The translations under genes were made by a program, and so were the position numbers. This document shows, piece by piece, positions 1-7,712 of a DNA stretch of 64,000 nt. The notes beneath the pieces were generated by a model. It saw only the letters and a list, made by a program, of their open reading frames with translations. It did no database searches and was not told the origin of the DNA. The stretch lies in NCBI GenBank assembly GCA_900079685.1, contig LT599018.1, positions 2,641,924-2,705,923 on the forward strand, written 5' to 3'. Origin of the DNA: an uncultured delta proteobacterium. Lineage in GTDB: Bacteria > Desulfobacterota > Desulfovibrionia > Desulfovibrionales > Desulfovibrionaceae. Within the stretch, counting starts at the first letter, position 1, and each line of letters opens with the position of its first letter.

Positions 1-104
1 CTCTTTGGTCAGGTTCTCCGAAAGCAGGTCCGACCGTTTTTTCCATAATTACTGCTCGTGCACCCTCTGGGGAAATTCACATACCCAAGAAAAATAGTTT
101 TTCT
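1..104. other. left edge, no gene recognised
   Basis: This short stretch lies between the window edge and the stop codon of the IS110-type transposase. No reading frame here is long enough to assign. It probably contains one end of the insertion sequence plus the sequence it interrupted, but IS110 elements usually lack clear terminal inverted repeats, so the boundary cannot be placed. Confidence 0.3.
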
Positions 105-1139
105 TTATTGGGAAAACTCAAATCGCGAGTTTCTGGTCAGCATGCACCAAGCTATGCGGGCAAGTTTGTTGGCAAGAGCCACAGTCGCCTTGTGCACCCC
201 ACGCCGTGAAACGATGTCCGCAAGCCAGGCGGCAAGTTTACCCTGTCTCACAATCGGATTACCTGCGAGGAAAGAGCGGAGCACTGAACGACTGCAATGG
301 ATCAACAGCGTTCGCAGATAACAGTCACCACGCTTATGGATGCCCAGAAGTCTGCTTTTGCCGCCACTTGAATGCTGGCGTGGCGTCAGGCCAAGAAAAG
401 CGGCAAAGCTGCGACTTTTCTTGAAATCCCGCGCTACCCCTTCCAAGGCAAGCAGAGAGGTGGCCGTCAGCAAGCCTATGCCAGGAACGGCACGCAAGCG
501 TTGGCACAGATTATTGTCGGCGGCCAATTTTTTTAGAGAATCTTCGGATTGTTTGATCTGTTTTTCCAGATGTATGAAGTGCTCGTATTGCATTCCCAAA
601 AGGTTTCGCATCAAGCCGGAGAGGGCATTTTCTTCATCGCCGAGGACAGCAGGCAACGCCGAGCAAATATTGCGTATTCCCTGCTTCACGGCAATGCCAT
701 TATCCAAAAGCAAGGCGCGGATCCGGTTGGCCGTGGCTGTACGCTCTTTCACCAAGCCCTGGCGTACGCGGTGAATTGATTGAATATCAGCTTCGCGTTG
801 CGATTTAAGGGCCACAAAGCGCATATGAGGTCGCTGTGCCGCTTCACAGATCGCGGCAGCGTCATTGGCGTCGTTTTTCCCACCAATACGGAACGGAGCC
901 ACATAGCGCGGGTGTATAATTTTAACGGTGTGCCCATAGGAAGCGATACATCTCCCCCAATAATGGGATGTGCCACACGCCTCCATGGCAACCACGCAAG
1001 CGGGAAGTTTGGCGAAAAACTCAGCCAGCGAATCGCGATGGATATTTTTACTTACAACGCATCTGCCATTGGCGTTGACGCCGTATACGCGAAAAATGTT
1101 CTTTGCCAGATCAAGACCGATAGTGCTAATCGTCTTCAT
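105..1139 (-). CDS. IS110 family transposase
   Basis: A complete 344-residue DEDD-type transposase. The N-terminal RuvC-like domain shows the first acidic residue in IGLDLAKN, a glutamate in VAMEACGTSHYW, and the KNDANDA motif; the C-terminal Transposase_20 domain is marked by RAVPGIGLLTA and the downstream region with the catalytic serine expected in this family. The start at 1139 is preferred over an in-frame ATG six codons upstream because the stretch AAGGAGG lies just in front of it on the minus strand. The gene stands alone next to gdhA and reads away from it. IS110 elements have poor or no terminal repeats, so the ends of the element were not determined. The frame has no disabling lesion, so the copy may be active. 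Confidence 0.93.
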   Translation of the reverse strand: MKTISTIGLDLAKNIFRVYGVNANGRCVVSKNIHRDSLAEFFAKLPACVVAMEACGTSHYWGRCIASYGHTVKIIHPRYVAPFRIGGKNDANDAAAICEAAQRPHMRFVALKSQREADIQSIHRVRQGLVKERTATANRIRALLLDNGIAVKQGIRNICSALPAVLGDEENALSGLMRNLLGMQYEHFIHLEKQIKQSEDSLKKLAADNNLCQRLRAVPGIGLLTATSLLALEGVARDFKKSRSFAAFLGLTPRQHSSGGKSRLLGIHKRGDCYLRTLLIHCSRSVLRSFLAGNPIVRQGKLAAWLADIVSRRGVHKATVALANKLARIAWCMLTRNSRFEFSQ

Positions 1140-1230
1140 GGGGTGGCCTCCTTGCAAGGTGTTTGGGTATACCTATGCATGCCCGATTTTTTCGGGCGGG
1201 GCCATCCCATCAACTTTGTCAACAACCGTA

Positions 1231-1260
1231 AGGGACGGACCGGGGAACCGGTCCGTCCCT
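1231..1260. terminator. strong hairpin, possible terminator
   Basis: Perfect 13-bp inverted repeat (arms 1231-1243 and 1248-1260) with a GGAA loop, lying between the IS110 element and gdhA. Neither side has a clear T-run, so it may be a factor-dependent terminator or a remnant 3' end of a gene displaced by the insertion sequence. Confidence 0.5.
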
Positions 1261-1345
1261 TGACGGTTTAGCGAGGCCGCCGCGCGTGAAGGGCAATGCT
1301 TCGGAGCGGCGTTGCGGAAACCGTGCCATGAACGGGATCTATTAC

Positions 1346-1372
1346 TATTTTTCATATACAAAATGAAAAATA
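1346..1372. promoter_or_regulatory. AT-rich inverted repeat upstream of gdhA
   Basis: Ten-base perfect arms (1346-1355 and 1363-1372) separated by 7 nt sit in a strongly AT-rich stretch about 170 bp before the gdhA start. The position suits a regulator-binding site or upstream promoter element. Downstream, TATAGA at 1474-1479 is a possible -10, but no convincing -35 accompanies it. Confidence 0.3.
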
Positions 1373-1537
1373 CCGGTAAAAAATTTTTTTCAATCGGAAA
1401 GAACAAAAAAACTTCAAACCATGGAAACGAGAGAAAAAAATTTTATTTAGTGCGGGCTGCGGAGAAAAAGTGCTATAGAACGGTATCTCCCAGATTAAAC
1501 CTTTTCTGCGTAGAGCGCATAACCCTTGGAGGTTACA

Positions 1538-2797
1538 ATGTCTGGAACATACGATCCGTATAAAAACATGCTGGCCGTCCTGGAAGACGCCGCCGGCAGA
1601 CTGGGCATGACTCGTAATGACTACATTACGATGACCCAGCCGGAGCGCGAGCTGACCGTCTCCATCCCCGTGGTGATGGACGACGGCCGGACCGAAATAT
1701 TTCAAGGCTACCGCGTGCAGCACTCCAGCACGCGCGGGCCGTGCAAGGGCGGTATCCGTTTCCACCCCGATGCCGACCTGAACGAAACCAAAGCCCTGGC
1801 CGCCTGGATGACCCTGAAGTGCGCCGTGGTGAACATCCCCTACGGCGGCGCCAAGGGCGGCGTCAAGGTCGACCCCTCGAAGCTGTCCCGGACCGAACTG
1901 GCGCGCATGACCAAGCGCTATGCGGCCATGATTCTTCCCATCATCGGACCGGAAAAGGACATCCCCGCGCCGGACGTGAACACCGACGGCCAGGTCATGG
2001 CCTGGATCATGGACGCGTTCAGCATGTTCAAGGGTTATTCCGTCCCGGCCGTCGTCACGGGCAAGCCGCTGGAAGTGGGCGGCTCCCTCGGCCGCGTGGA
2101 AGCCACGGGCCGCGGCGCCATGCTTACCCTGATGAGCTATTATGAAAAAGCCGGCATCGACCCCAAGGGCAAGAAGCTGGCCGTGCAGGGCTTCGGCAAC
2201 GTGGGCAGCATCGGCGCGAAACTGATGCGCGAAAAGGGCATGAAAGTCCTGGCCGTGAGCGACGCCTTCGGCACCGTGTACAACCCGAACGGCATCGATA
2301 TTGAAGCCGCCATTGAGTACGCGAAGAAAAACAACAAGTCCCTGGCCGGGTACAAGGAAGACGGGCTGAAGATCATCCCGAACGAGGAATTCTGGGCTCT
2401 GGACGTGGACGTTATTTTCCCGGCCGCCCTGGAAAACCAGATCAACGAGAAGAACGCCCCTTCCATCAAGGCCACGGTCATCCTGGAAGGCGCCAACGGC
2501 CCCACCTCGGTCGAAGGCGACCGGATTCTGAGCGAAAAGGGCGTTGTCGTCATTCCGGACATCCTGACCAACGCCGGGGGCGTGGTGTGCTCTTACTTCG
2601 AATGGGTCCAGAACCTGGAAGCCTTCATGTGGGACGAGGACTACATCAACCAGAACCTCGCCAAGATCATGAAGCGCGCGTTCGAGGAAGTCTGGGCCAT
2701 CAGCCAGGAAAATAAAGTGACCATGCGTATGGCTGCCTACATGGTCGCCATCAAGCGCGTGGTGGCCGCGAAGAAACTGCGCGGCGTTTTCCCCTGA
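1538..2797 (+). CDS. gdhA: glutamate dehydrogenase
   Basis: A 419-residue Glu/Leu/Phe/Val dehydrogenase that interconverts glutamate and 2-oxoglutarate plus ammonia, linking carbon and nitrogen metabolism in the cytoplasm. The N-terminal dimerisation/substrate domain shows the substrate lysine region PCKGGIRFHP, the catalytic lysine in YGGAKGG and the aspartate in IPAPDVNT. The dinucleotide-binding domain shows GFGNVGS, and DILTNAGGVVCSYFEW near the C-terminus is also typical. The length fits the roughly 420-residue hexameric class. The ATG at 1538 is chosen because GGAGG at 1528-1532 sits 5 nt upstream; a TTG codon 12 nt earlier in frame overlaps that site and is unlikely. Cofactor preference cannot be decided from the sequence. 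The gene appears monocistronic. Confidence 0.95.
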   Translation: MSGTYDPYKNMLAVLEDAAGRLGMTRNDYITMTQPERELTVSIPVVMDDGRTEIFQGYRVQHSSTRGPCKGGIRFHPDADLNETKALAAWMTLKCAVVNIPYGGAKGGVKVDPSKLSRTELARMTKRYAAMILPIIGPEKDIPAPDVNTDGQVMAWIMDAFSMFKGYSVPAVVTGKPLEVGGSLGRVEATGRGAMLTLMSYYEKAGIDPKGKKLAVQGFGNVGSIGAKLMREKGMKVLAVSDAFGTVYNPNGIDIEAAIEYAKKNNKSLAGYKEDGLKIIPNEEFWALDVDVIFPAALENQINEKNAPSIKATVILEGANGPTSVEGDRILSEKGVVVIPDILTNAGGVVCSYFEWVQNLEAFMWDEDYINQNLAKIMKRAFEEVWAISQENKVTMRMAAYMVAIKRVVAAKKLRGVFP

Positions 2798-2812
2798 TTT
2801 ATTCCGGATTCG

Positions 2813-2836
2813 CCCGGCGGAGAAGGCTCCGCCGGG
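2813..2836 (+). terminator. gdhA terminator
   Basis: A 9-bp GC-rich stem (2813-2821 with 2828-2836) and a 6-nt loop begin 15 nt after the gdhA stop codon. The downstream tract TGTTGG is only weakly T-rich. A second 8-bp inverted repeat (2853-2860 with 2872-2879) follows and overlaps the tRNA promoter. Confidence 0.7.
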
Positions 2837-2863
2837 TGTTGGAAAAAAAGACGCCCCCTGCGG

Positions 2864-2892
2864 TTGACACCCAGGGGGCTAGAGCGTATACA
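2864..2892 (+). promoter_or_regulatory. sigma70 promoter of tRNA-fMet
   Basis: TTGACA at 2864-2869 and TATACA at 2887-2892 are separated by exactly 17 bp, placing transcription start roughly 24 nt before the mature tRNA. An 8-bp inverted repeat brackets the -35 box and may double as a gdhA terminator stem. Confidence 0.8.
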
Positions 2893-2923
2893 GACCTTCC
2901 ACTTACGGCAAAGGCCGTCATAT

Positions 2924-3000
2924 CGCGGGATGGAGCAGTTCGGTAGCTCGTCGGGCTCATAACCCGAAGGCCGCAGGTTCAAATCCTGCTCCCGCAACCA
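2924..3000 (+). tRNA. initiator tRNA-Met (CAU)
   Basis: A full 77-nt cloverleaf can be folded: acceptor arm 2924-2930 with 2990-2996, D stem 2933-2936 with 2946-2949, anticodon stem 2951-2955 with 2963-2967, CAU anticodon at 2958-2960, T stem 2973-2977 with 2985-2989, and encoded ACCA at 2997-3000. Two bacterial initiator hallmarks are present: a C1/A72 mismatch at the top of the acceptor stem and three consecutive G-C pairs in the anticodon stem. Its 3' 46 nt are duplicated at 15862 and 31708 as attachment-site copies; only this copy has a 5' half and promoter, so it is the only functional one in the window. Confidence 0.97.
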
Positions 3001-3002
3001 GA
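2955..3002 (+). repeat. attachment repeat 1 (left end of element A)
   Basis: A 48-bp core running from the last base of the 5' anticodon-stem strand through the tRNA 3' end plus GA. It is identical to 15862-15909 and 31708-31755. This copy lies inside the intact tRNA gene, so insertion of element A restored the tRNA 3' half. Match to the 31708 copy extends two more bases to the left. Confidence 0.92.
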
Positions 3003-3008
3003 AAGATC

Positions 3009-3038
3009 AAGGGGTTACGATTTTCATCGTAACCCCTT
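3009..3038 (+). terminator. tRNA-fMet terminator supplied by element A
   Basis: Perfect 12-bp stem (3009-3020 with 3027-3038), 6-nt loop, followed by a pyrimidine-rich tail. It starts 8 nt after the tRNA CCA end and lies inside element A, so the element supplies a transcription stop as well as the tRNA 3' half. Hairpins of the same layout but different sequence follow the other two att copies. Confidence 0.8.
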
Positions 3039-3046
3039 TCTGATTC

Positions 3047-3066
3047 TTCCCCACACCATTCCCCAC
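3047..3066 (+). promoter_or_regulatory. arm-type repeats for integrase A (left end)
   Basis: Two direct copies of TTCCCCAC (3047-3054 and 3059-3066) with 12-bp periodicity. The same motif with the same spacing recurs at 15723-15742, beside the integrase A gene at the other end of the element. This arrangement fits arm-type binding sites of a tyrosine recombinase; the assignment is inferred from position only. Confidence 0.55.
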
Positions 3067-3079
3067 TCACAAGTGCCTT

Positions 3080-4162
3080 TTATGCCTCTTGCTCTTCTGG
3101 ATAGGGACGCCCTTTAGCTATTCCCTCACCTTCGCGTGGCGGTTTATTTCTCCCATGCCTAAACCATCCTTTTGGGGTACAGACTTTGCTCCCTCGGTGG
3201 TGCAATGCTCTTTCAACAGCTTTCCGAGGATGGTCTGGGTCGTTGTCCGTAGCTTGAATGATAGTGCAAAAGTACTCTTCGCCTTCCTTTGGTTTTTCGT
3301 CTGACGACAGGCGAGGGCCAAACATTCTGTCAAGCAACTCTGTAGATAAATTACGCCTTGACCCATGATGGGGCGCTTCAAAAAGATGAATTTTAGGGAG
3401 ACTTCCGTACAAACTTTCAAGATAGTCTAGCGCATTGCTCAGGCCAGCACGCCCCACATCACCAGTAAGCAAATAATTATGATGTGAACACGGTATAAAC
3501 TGAACAATGCTCATTTCATTTTCTATAGTAGTATCTTCGCTAGAAAAATTTTCGTCTCCCCATGATGCCTTGATAAATGAAATGACCGCTTCTAAAGCTC
3601 GACCCAAGAATGTAGACTCAGTAAACAAGCTTTCCCGTGCTGGTGTTGGTGTCTTTTCAGACTCAACAATTAAATCCAAGAATCTTTCTTTTGTTGGGGA
3701 AAGAACTACTGATTTCCCAATTCGAACACCCTGAAATGGTTCTAAAATTTTTATTCCTTTCTTTTCTGCAATGTCTTCAAGCGCAGCTAAATTTGGATAT
3801 GCTTCACGCAAGGCATCTGCAAGATTTTCAATGGACCGATATCGTGAGAAACGATCTATAAGCTCGTCAGCATAGAGCCAAGGTCTTAGCATCCATAAAT
3901 TTTTAACAGTATATTTTTCTAAAATTGACCTGAGGCCGCCAGCGTGATCATTATCATTATGAGTTACAATGACATTGTCAAAAACAACGTCTTCACCATA
4001 AAATTTATCTATATGGCTAATGACTGTATCGCTTGTTGATTGGTATCCGCCATCAGTCAAATTGATAAATTTATCTGGGTAAACATCGTAATAAAGGATA
4101 GCAACAGCGCCACTTGAATCTGATTTCAAATCAATGCAATCAATATAGTAACAATCATTCAC
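3080..4162 (-). CDS. ComEC-like metallo-beta-lactamase fold hydrolase
   Basis: A 360-residue predicted metal-dependent hydrolase with no signal peptide. Metal-binding motifs of the ComEC-type metallo-beta-lactamase fold are visible: THNDNDHAGG near residue 70, TGDV near residue 235 and APHHGSR near residue 265. Related domains act on nucleic acids or phosphodiesters; the substrate here is unknown. The start is taken as GTG at 4162 because AAAGGAGG lies 9 nt upstream and because it overlaps the stop of the preceding 4-TM gene as GTGAATGA, suggesting translational coupling. An ATG further upstream in frame (4237) lacks a ribosome-binding site. The IS30 element 106 bp upstream has cut this gene off from its original promoter. 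Base composition is much more AT-rich than the surrounding core. Confidence 0.75.
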   Translation of the reverse strand: MNDCYYIDCIDLKSDSSGAVAILYYDVYPDKFINLTDGGYQSTSDTVISHIDKFYGEDVVFDNVIVTHNDNDHAGGLRSILEKYTVKNLWMLRPWLYADELIDRFSRYRSIENLADALREAYPNLAALEDIAEKKGIKILEPFQGVRIGKSVVLSPTKERFLDLIVESEKTPTPARESLFTESTFLGRALEAVISFIKASWGDENFSSEDTTIENEMSIVQFIPCSHHNYLLTGDVGRAGLSNALDYLESLYGSLPKIHLFEAPHHGSRRNLSTELLDRMFGPRLSSDEKPKEGEEYFCTIIQATDNDPDHPRKAVERALHHRGSKVCTPKGWFRHGRNKPPREGEGIAKGRPYPEEQEA

Positions 4163-4268
4163 TGCGTATATCCTCCTTTGTGGAACACTCTGCCATAACA
4201 TTTTTAACGAATGCGATTCCTTGTGTTCTTGCAGCAATAATTGCCAATATCATCTGAATAGCTATAGG

Positions 4269-5348
4269 CGGATTCAACTTGCAAGTGCAACACCCTCAAA
4301 GTTGAATGAAAAGGCAAGGTGGTATAGCCCTTTAGCCTCTCCATCCAACCAAAGATTGAGGGGCGTATGGGCTATGCACACCTTGCCAGGGAAGAACGGT
4401 ACTACATCTGCCAGGCAGTGAAAAGTGGAACGTCACTGAGGGCCATAGCCAAAGCGATAGGCCGTAGCGTCTCAACTGTAAGCCGCGAACTTGCGCGAAA
4501 TACCGGGGCGCGTGGCTACCGCTACAGGCAGGCACACAAGCGCAGTCAGAAAAGGCAGACCAGTAAAGGGAAGAAGCGCATTGGCCTTGAGGTATGGACG
4601 TATGTTGAACAGTGTCTGCACCAGGACTTCAGTCCGGAGCAAATCTCTGGAGTTCTCAAACGCAAAGGTTTTGCCCTCAGTCATGAATGGATTTACCAGT
4701 ACATTCTGGCGGACAAAAAACGAGGAGGAACGCTGCACAGCCATTTGCGCTGCCAGCGCAAACGCAAACGACGATATGGCAAACCCGACAGACGAGGTCA
4801 AATCAAGGGGCGTATCAGCATAGACATACGCCCGTCCATTGTTGCCGAGCGCTCACGCCTTGGTGATTGGGAGGCTGATACCGTTGAAGGCAGTAAAGGA
4901 GGCCCCGTTTTGGTGACACTTGCAGAGCGTAAAAGTCGTCTTTTCCTGTTTGGCAAGGCTCCCAACAAAAGCGCCAGCGAAGTAAGGCGGGTCATTGAAG
5001 GACTCTTGACACCCATTAAGGACTTTGTTCAGACTATTACCTATGATAACGGCAAGGAGTTCAGCTACCATGCCGATGTGTCAGCTACACTCGAGGCTCA
5101 GGGATTTTTTGCGCACCCCTACCATTCGTGGGAGCGTGGCTTGAACGAGAACTCCAATGGCCTTCTACGCCAATACTTCCCCAAGGGGGTAAGCTTGGCA
5201 TCGGTCACGCAAGATGAGATCATAGCGGCAATGTGCCGCTTGAACTGGCGGCCTAGAAAATGCCTTGGGTTTAAGACACCCTATGAAGTTTTTTTAGAAG
5301 ACGCCAATACCCAAGGACTGGGTGTTGCACTTTGAACTTGAAACCGCG
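4269..5348. mobile_element. IS30 family insertion sequence
   Basis: About 1.08 kb. Imperfect terminal inverted repeats can be aligned: 4273-4295 with 5320-5342 match at 20 of 23 positions and similarity continues a few bases outward. ATAGG occurs on both flanks (4264-4268 and 5349-5353) and behaves as a target duplication, since removing one copy restores the interrupted reading frame; the exact ends are uncertain by 2-3 bases. One transposase gene fills the element. Confidence 0.85.
4367..5335 (+). CDS. IS30 family transposase
   Basis: A complete 322-residue DDE transposase. The N-terminal helix-turn-helix (LREERYYICQ-like start, LRAIAKAIGRSVSTVSREL at about residues 24-42) precedes the catalytic core, where the first aspartate is in LGDWEADTVEG, the second in ITYDNGKEF and the glutamate in ERGLNENSNGLLRQY, all in typical IS30 spacing. 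It lies antisense to the broken 4-TM gene and metallo-beta-lactamase gene, so its own promoter would not drive them. No inactivating change is visible. Confidence 0.95.
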   Translation: MGYAHLAREERYYICQAVKSGTSLRAIAKAIGRSVSTVSRELARNTGARGYRYRQAHKRSQKRQTSKGKKRIGLEVWTYVEQCLHQDFSPEQISGVLKRKGFALSHEWIYQYILADKKRGGTLHSHLRCQRKRKRRYGKPDRRGQIKGRISIDIRPSIVAERSRLGDWEADTVEGSKGGPVLVTLAERKSRLFLFGKAPNKSASEVRRVIEGLLTPIKDFVQTITYDNGKEFSYHADVSATLEAQGFFAHPYHSWERGLNENSNGLLRQYFPKGVSLASVTQDEIIAAMCRLNWRPRKCLGFKTPYEVFLEDANTQGLGVAL

Positions 5349-5980
5349 ATAGGAAAAAATAATTTATATTTATATATAATAACATCCATATCAAATATTA
5401 GTAAATATATTGTTACAGATATAGTTAATACAATAATTAAAAAAAAGTAATCTCTGAAAAATAAGTAATGTTTATGCGCTAAGGACACACTACCTCTATT
5501 TGACACGTCCTTATACATTTTATACCAAACTCTATTCTGTTCTTCATTGTCTATTGGTAATTCTCCATAATTTTCTTCAAGTATTTTCTTGTCTACTCTT
5601 AAGTCTGATTTAATATATTTCGTGAATGCATAGCATCCAGGAAAGTAAAATTTGTATTTAAAAAATACTAATCGTGCTTTATTTTGTCCTGAAAAAAGAG
5701 AGTTTATTGTAATAGATATAATAAAAATTCCTGAAGAGACAATCGCATTTTGTGCATTTAAAAAAGAAGACAAATCGGCATATTGGATTGGATTATTCAA
5801 AATAAAAATATAAACATATAAACAGTTTAGTACTAATGCTGTAATTAAAAAGGGTTGATTTTTTTGTTTAAGAGTAGCCATTAGATTCTCTCAATATTAG
5901 TTATGCGCCGGTTTCGCTCTCTTTCTATCACGTACTTAGCCGTTTTCCAACCCATCCTATACATTAAAGGCTGGCAGAGA

Positions 5981-6040
5981 AGATGTGGACTCACTCCACA
6001 TTTTCATCCTGAAAATGTCCGTTCGCCCTGCTCCGCAGGG
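5981..6040. promoter_or_regulatory. cluster of small hairpins upstream of mobV (candidate oriT)
   Basis: Three inverted repeats lie close together in the 189-bp gap before the mob genes: 5983-5989 with 5995-6001; 5998-6006 with 6010-6018, which overlaps and excludes the first; and 6026-6031 with 6035-6040. MobV relaxases normally act on an origin with small hairpins just upstream of their gene, so this is the best oriT candidate of element A. No nick-site consensus was recognised, so the role is inferred from position only. Confidence 0.35.
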
Positions 6041-6070
6041 TGGTGACGCCAGAAAAAGGAGGTTGGGAAA

Positions 6071-6439
6071 ATGCGTGCGTACAGTTTCAGACAGGCCCTT
6101 GACGCGGGATGTGAGCCGCGCAGCTATGACTCCTCGGTTCCCGAAGGGGAATGTCTTGCGCGGTTGGATTTCAAGATGTGGGGCAAGCATGGCGCATTGC
6201 GATGCTTTTTCACAGAGCTTGGGACCGAGGCCAAATTCAGCCTTCCGGCTTTTCGATTTCATAAAGGGCAGGACATTGGGCAATATTCGCCCCGCGACAT
6301 GGACGTGGATTTTTCCGAGCCGGGCATTGAAGGCACCGTTTATGAACTTGTTATCGGGCGTGGCCCGCGTGGCGGCATTGCCTGGGAAGAAGCCACTCCG
6401 GCGGGTGACGGCACGGGCGTTATTACCGGGGTTCAATAG
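6071..6439 (+). CDS. small protein preceding MobV relaxase
   Basis: A 122-residue protein of unknown family. GGAGG lies about 9 nt before the ATG. The sequence is a mix of charged and glycine-rich stretches (IGRGPRGGIAWEE near the C-terminus), with no membrane segment, signal peptide or recognisable nucleic-acid-binding motif. The stop codon is only 2 nt before the mobV ATG, which has no ribosome-binding site of its own, so mobV translation probably depends on this gene. That context suggests an accessory role in mobilization, but nothing in the sequence proves it. Confidence 0.6.
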   Translation: MRAYSFRQALDAGCEPRSYDSSVPEGECLARLDFKMWGKHGALRCFFTELGTEAKFSLPAFRFHKGQDIGQYSPRDMDVDFSEPGIEGTVYELVIGRGPRGGIAWEEATPAGDGTGVITGVQ

Positions 6440-6441
6440 CC

Positions 6442-7689
6442 ATGCCCTTTGCGGTGCTGCGTATTCAGAAGCTCAAAACGTGGGGCGCTATCGCGGGTTC
6501 CGGCAAGCACAACAGCCGGGAGCGCGAAACACCCAATGCCGATGAGCAGCGGACGGCCCAAAACCGTCTTCTCGTCGGCTTGCCGGACAAAAGCAATGTT
6601 GACGCCATAAAAGAAGCTATCGGCAGCCAGCGCATCCGCAAGAACGCCGTGCTCGGCGTCGAAATGCTGCTTTCCGCCAGCCCGCAGTATTTTCGCCCTT
6701 CCGCCCCGGAGAAGGCCGGAACCTATGACCCCGCCCGCCTGAAAGCCTGGACGCAGACCACAACAATGTGGCTCCAAGAGAAATACGGCAGCCGCATTGT
6801 CTCGGCCCGGCTCCACCTGGACGAAGCCACCCCTCACATTCACGTTTTGCTTGTTCCTCTTGATGACCGGGGAAAACTCAACTGCCGAAGCCTGTTTGGC
6901 GGCACCCGGCACACGTTGTCGGCCCTGCAAACCGACTACGCCCAGGCCGTAGCGTCCATCGGTATTGAGCGCGGCATTGAAAACTCCCGCGCGGAACACC
7001 AGAAAGTCAGCCAGTACTACACCATTACCCAAACAAAGGCCGCGCAGGAACTACCACCGGCCCGCAGATTCGATGCGCCTGAAATGCCGAACAAGATCAC
7101 GCGAATGTCCGATGAACGGCTTGCCCTGTATGCCCGGCAAGCCGCCACCAGCGGAGCCAAAGCGCAACGGGAAGCGTTGGAGCCGGTTGTGACCGCCATC
7201 CACAATGAAAACACCCTGCTCAAGCGGGAAAACCTGAAGCTCAAAAAATCCAATTCACATCTCAGCAAGGAGAAAACCGACATGCAAAAGCAACTGGATC
7301 AAGTCCGCGGCCTTGAACTTGGCCGCGTACTGCAAACGCTGTTCAAGGCCAAAGGGCCATATGGCGCCGGCGAAGGGCACCCGAACCGGTATATCTTGCC
7401 GGACAAGCGGGAAGTGCTCGTTTCCGACACCAGTTGGAAAATCCCTCCTGCCAAACGCGGCAAAGGGGCCATAGACCTTGTTATGGCGTTGCGAGGTTAT
7501 GGTCAGCAGGATTTAACCAAGGCCATCGGTGAACTGGCCCATGCCTTCGGCGTGGAGAAAGTCACCGGCGAATGCATGGCGCAGAACCTTGACCGTACCG
7601 CGCAGAATGTCCGCATGGCCGCCAAAGAATTCACCCCGGAAAAATCCATTGATCGCGGTCAGGGCCGCTCCCTCGGCATCAGCCGGTAA
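6442..7689 (+). CDS. mobV: MobV family relaxase with primase-like C-terminal segment
   Basis: A 415-residue Pre/Mob-type relaxase predicted to nick the element at oriT and lead single-strand transfer. The N-terminal relaxase domain (about residues 1-200) shows the three-histidine metal motif in HLDEATPHIHVLLVP and the family-typical LNCRSLFGG. A coiled-coil region follows (about 240-290, rich in Lys, Glu and Asn). The last 110 residues include WKIPPAKRGKGAIDLVMALRG and then LTKAIGELAHAFG, which resemble the second half of a CHC2 primase zinc-finger fold, but without cysteines. The ATG directly follows the upstream gene's stop with no ribosome-binding site, suggesting coupling. Confidence 0.9.
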   Translation: MPFAVLRIQKLKTWGAIAGSGKHNSRERETPNADEQRTAQNRLLVGLPDKSNVDAIKEAIGSQRIRKNAVLGVEMLLSASPQYFRPSAPEKAGTYDPARLKAWTQTTTMWLQEKYGSRIVSARLHLDEATPHIHVLLVPLDDRGKLNCRSLFGGTRHTLSALQTDYAQAVASIGIERGIENSRAEHQKVSQYYTITQTKAAQELPPARRFDAPEMPNKITRMSDERLALYARQAATSGAKAQREALEPVVTAIHNENTLLKRENLKLKKSNSHLSKEKTDMQKQLDQVRGLELGRVLQTLFKAKGPYGAGEGHPNRYILPDKREVLVSDTSWKIPPAKRGKGAIDLVMALRGYGQQDLTKAIGELAHAFGVEKVTGECMAQNLDRTAQNVRMAAKEFTPEKSIDRGQGRSLGISR

Positions 7690-7712
7690 TCGCAAACCAT
7701 CAGGAGAAAATC

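Larger units (their letters stand above)
4155..5881 (-). pseudogene. four-TM membrane protein split by IS30
   Basis: The N-terminal part is encoded at 5349-5881 and the C-terminal part at 4155-4263, with an IS30 element between. Removing the insertion and one copy of the flanking ATAGG repeat restores a single 213-residue frame. Predicted transmembrane helices lie near residues 11-28, 47-65, 148-166 and 180-198, with a soluble lysine-rich segment of roughly 80 residues between helices 2 and 3. The stop overlaps the GTG start of the metallo-beta-lactamase gene by 8 nt, so the two were probably made together. No family was recognised. The strongly AT-rich composition suggests recent acquisition. 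As it stands the gene makes only a truncated three-helix product with an IS-derived tail. Confidence 0.7.

Noticed and set aside
1181-1260. Hairpins right of the IS110 transposase as its terminal inverted repeats
   Set aside because: They are local stem-loops, not repeats shared between both ends of the element; IS110 elements generally lack such ends.
4163-4237. Upstream ATG start for the metallo-beta-lactamase gene
   Set aside because: It has no ribosome-binding site and lies inside the 3' end of the 4-TM gene; the GTG at 4162 has a strong site and coupling overlap.
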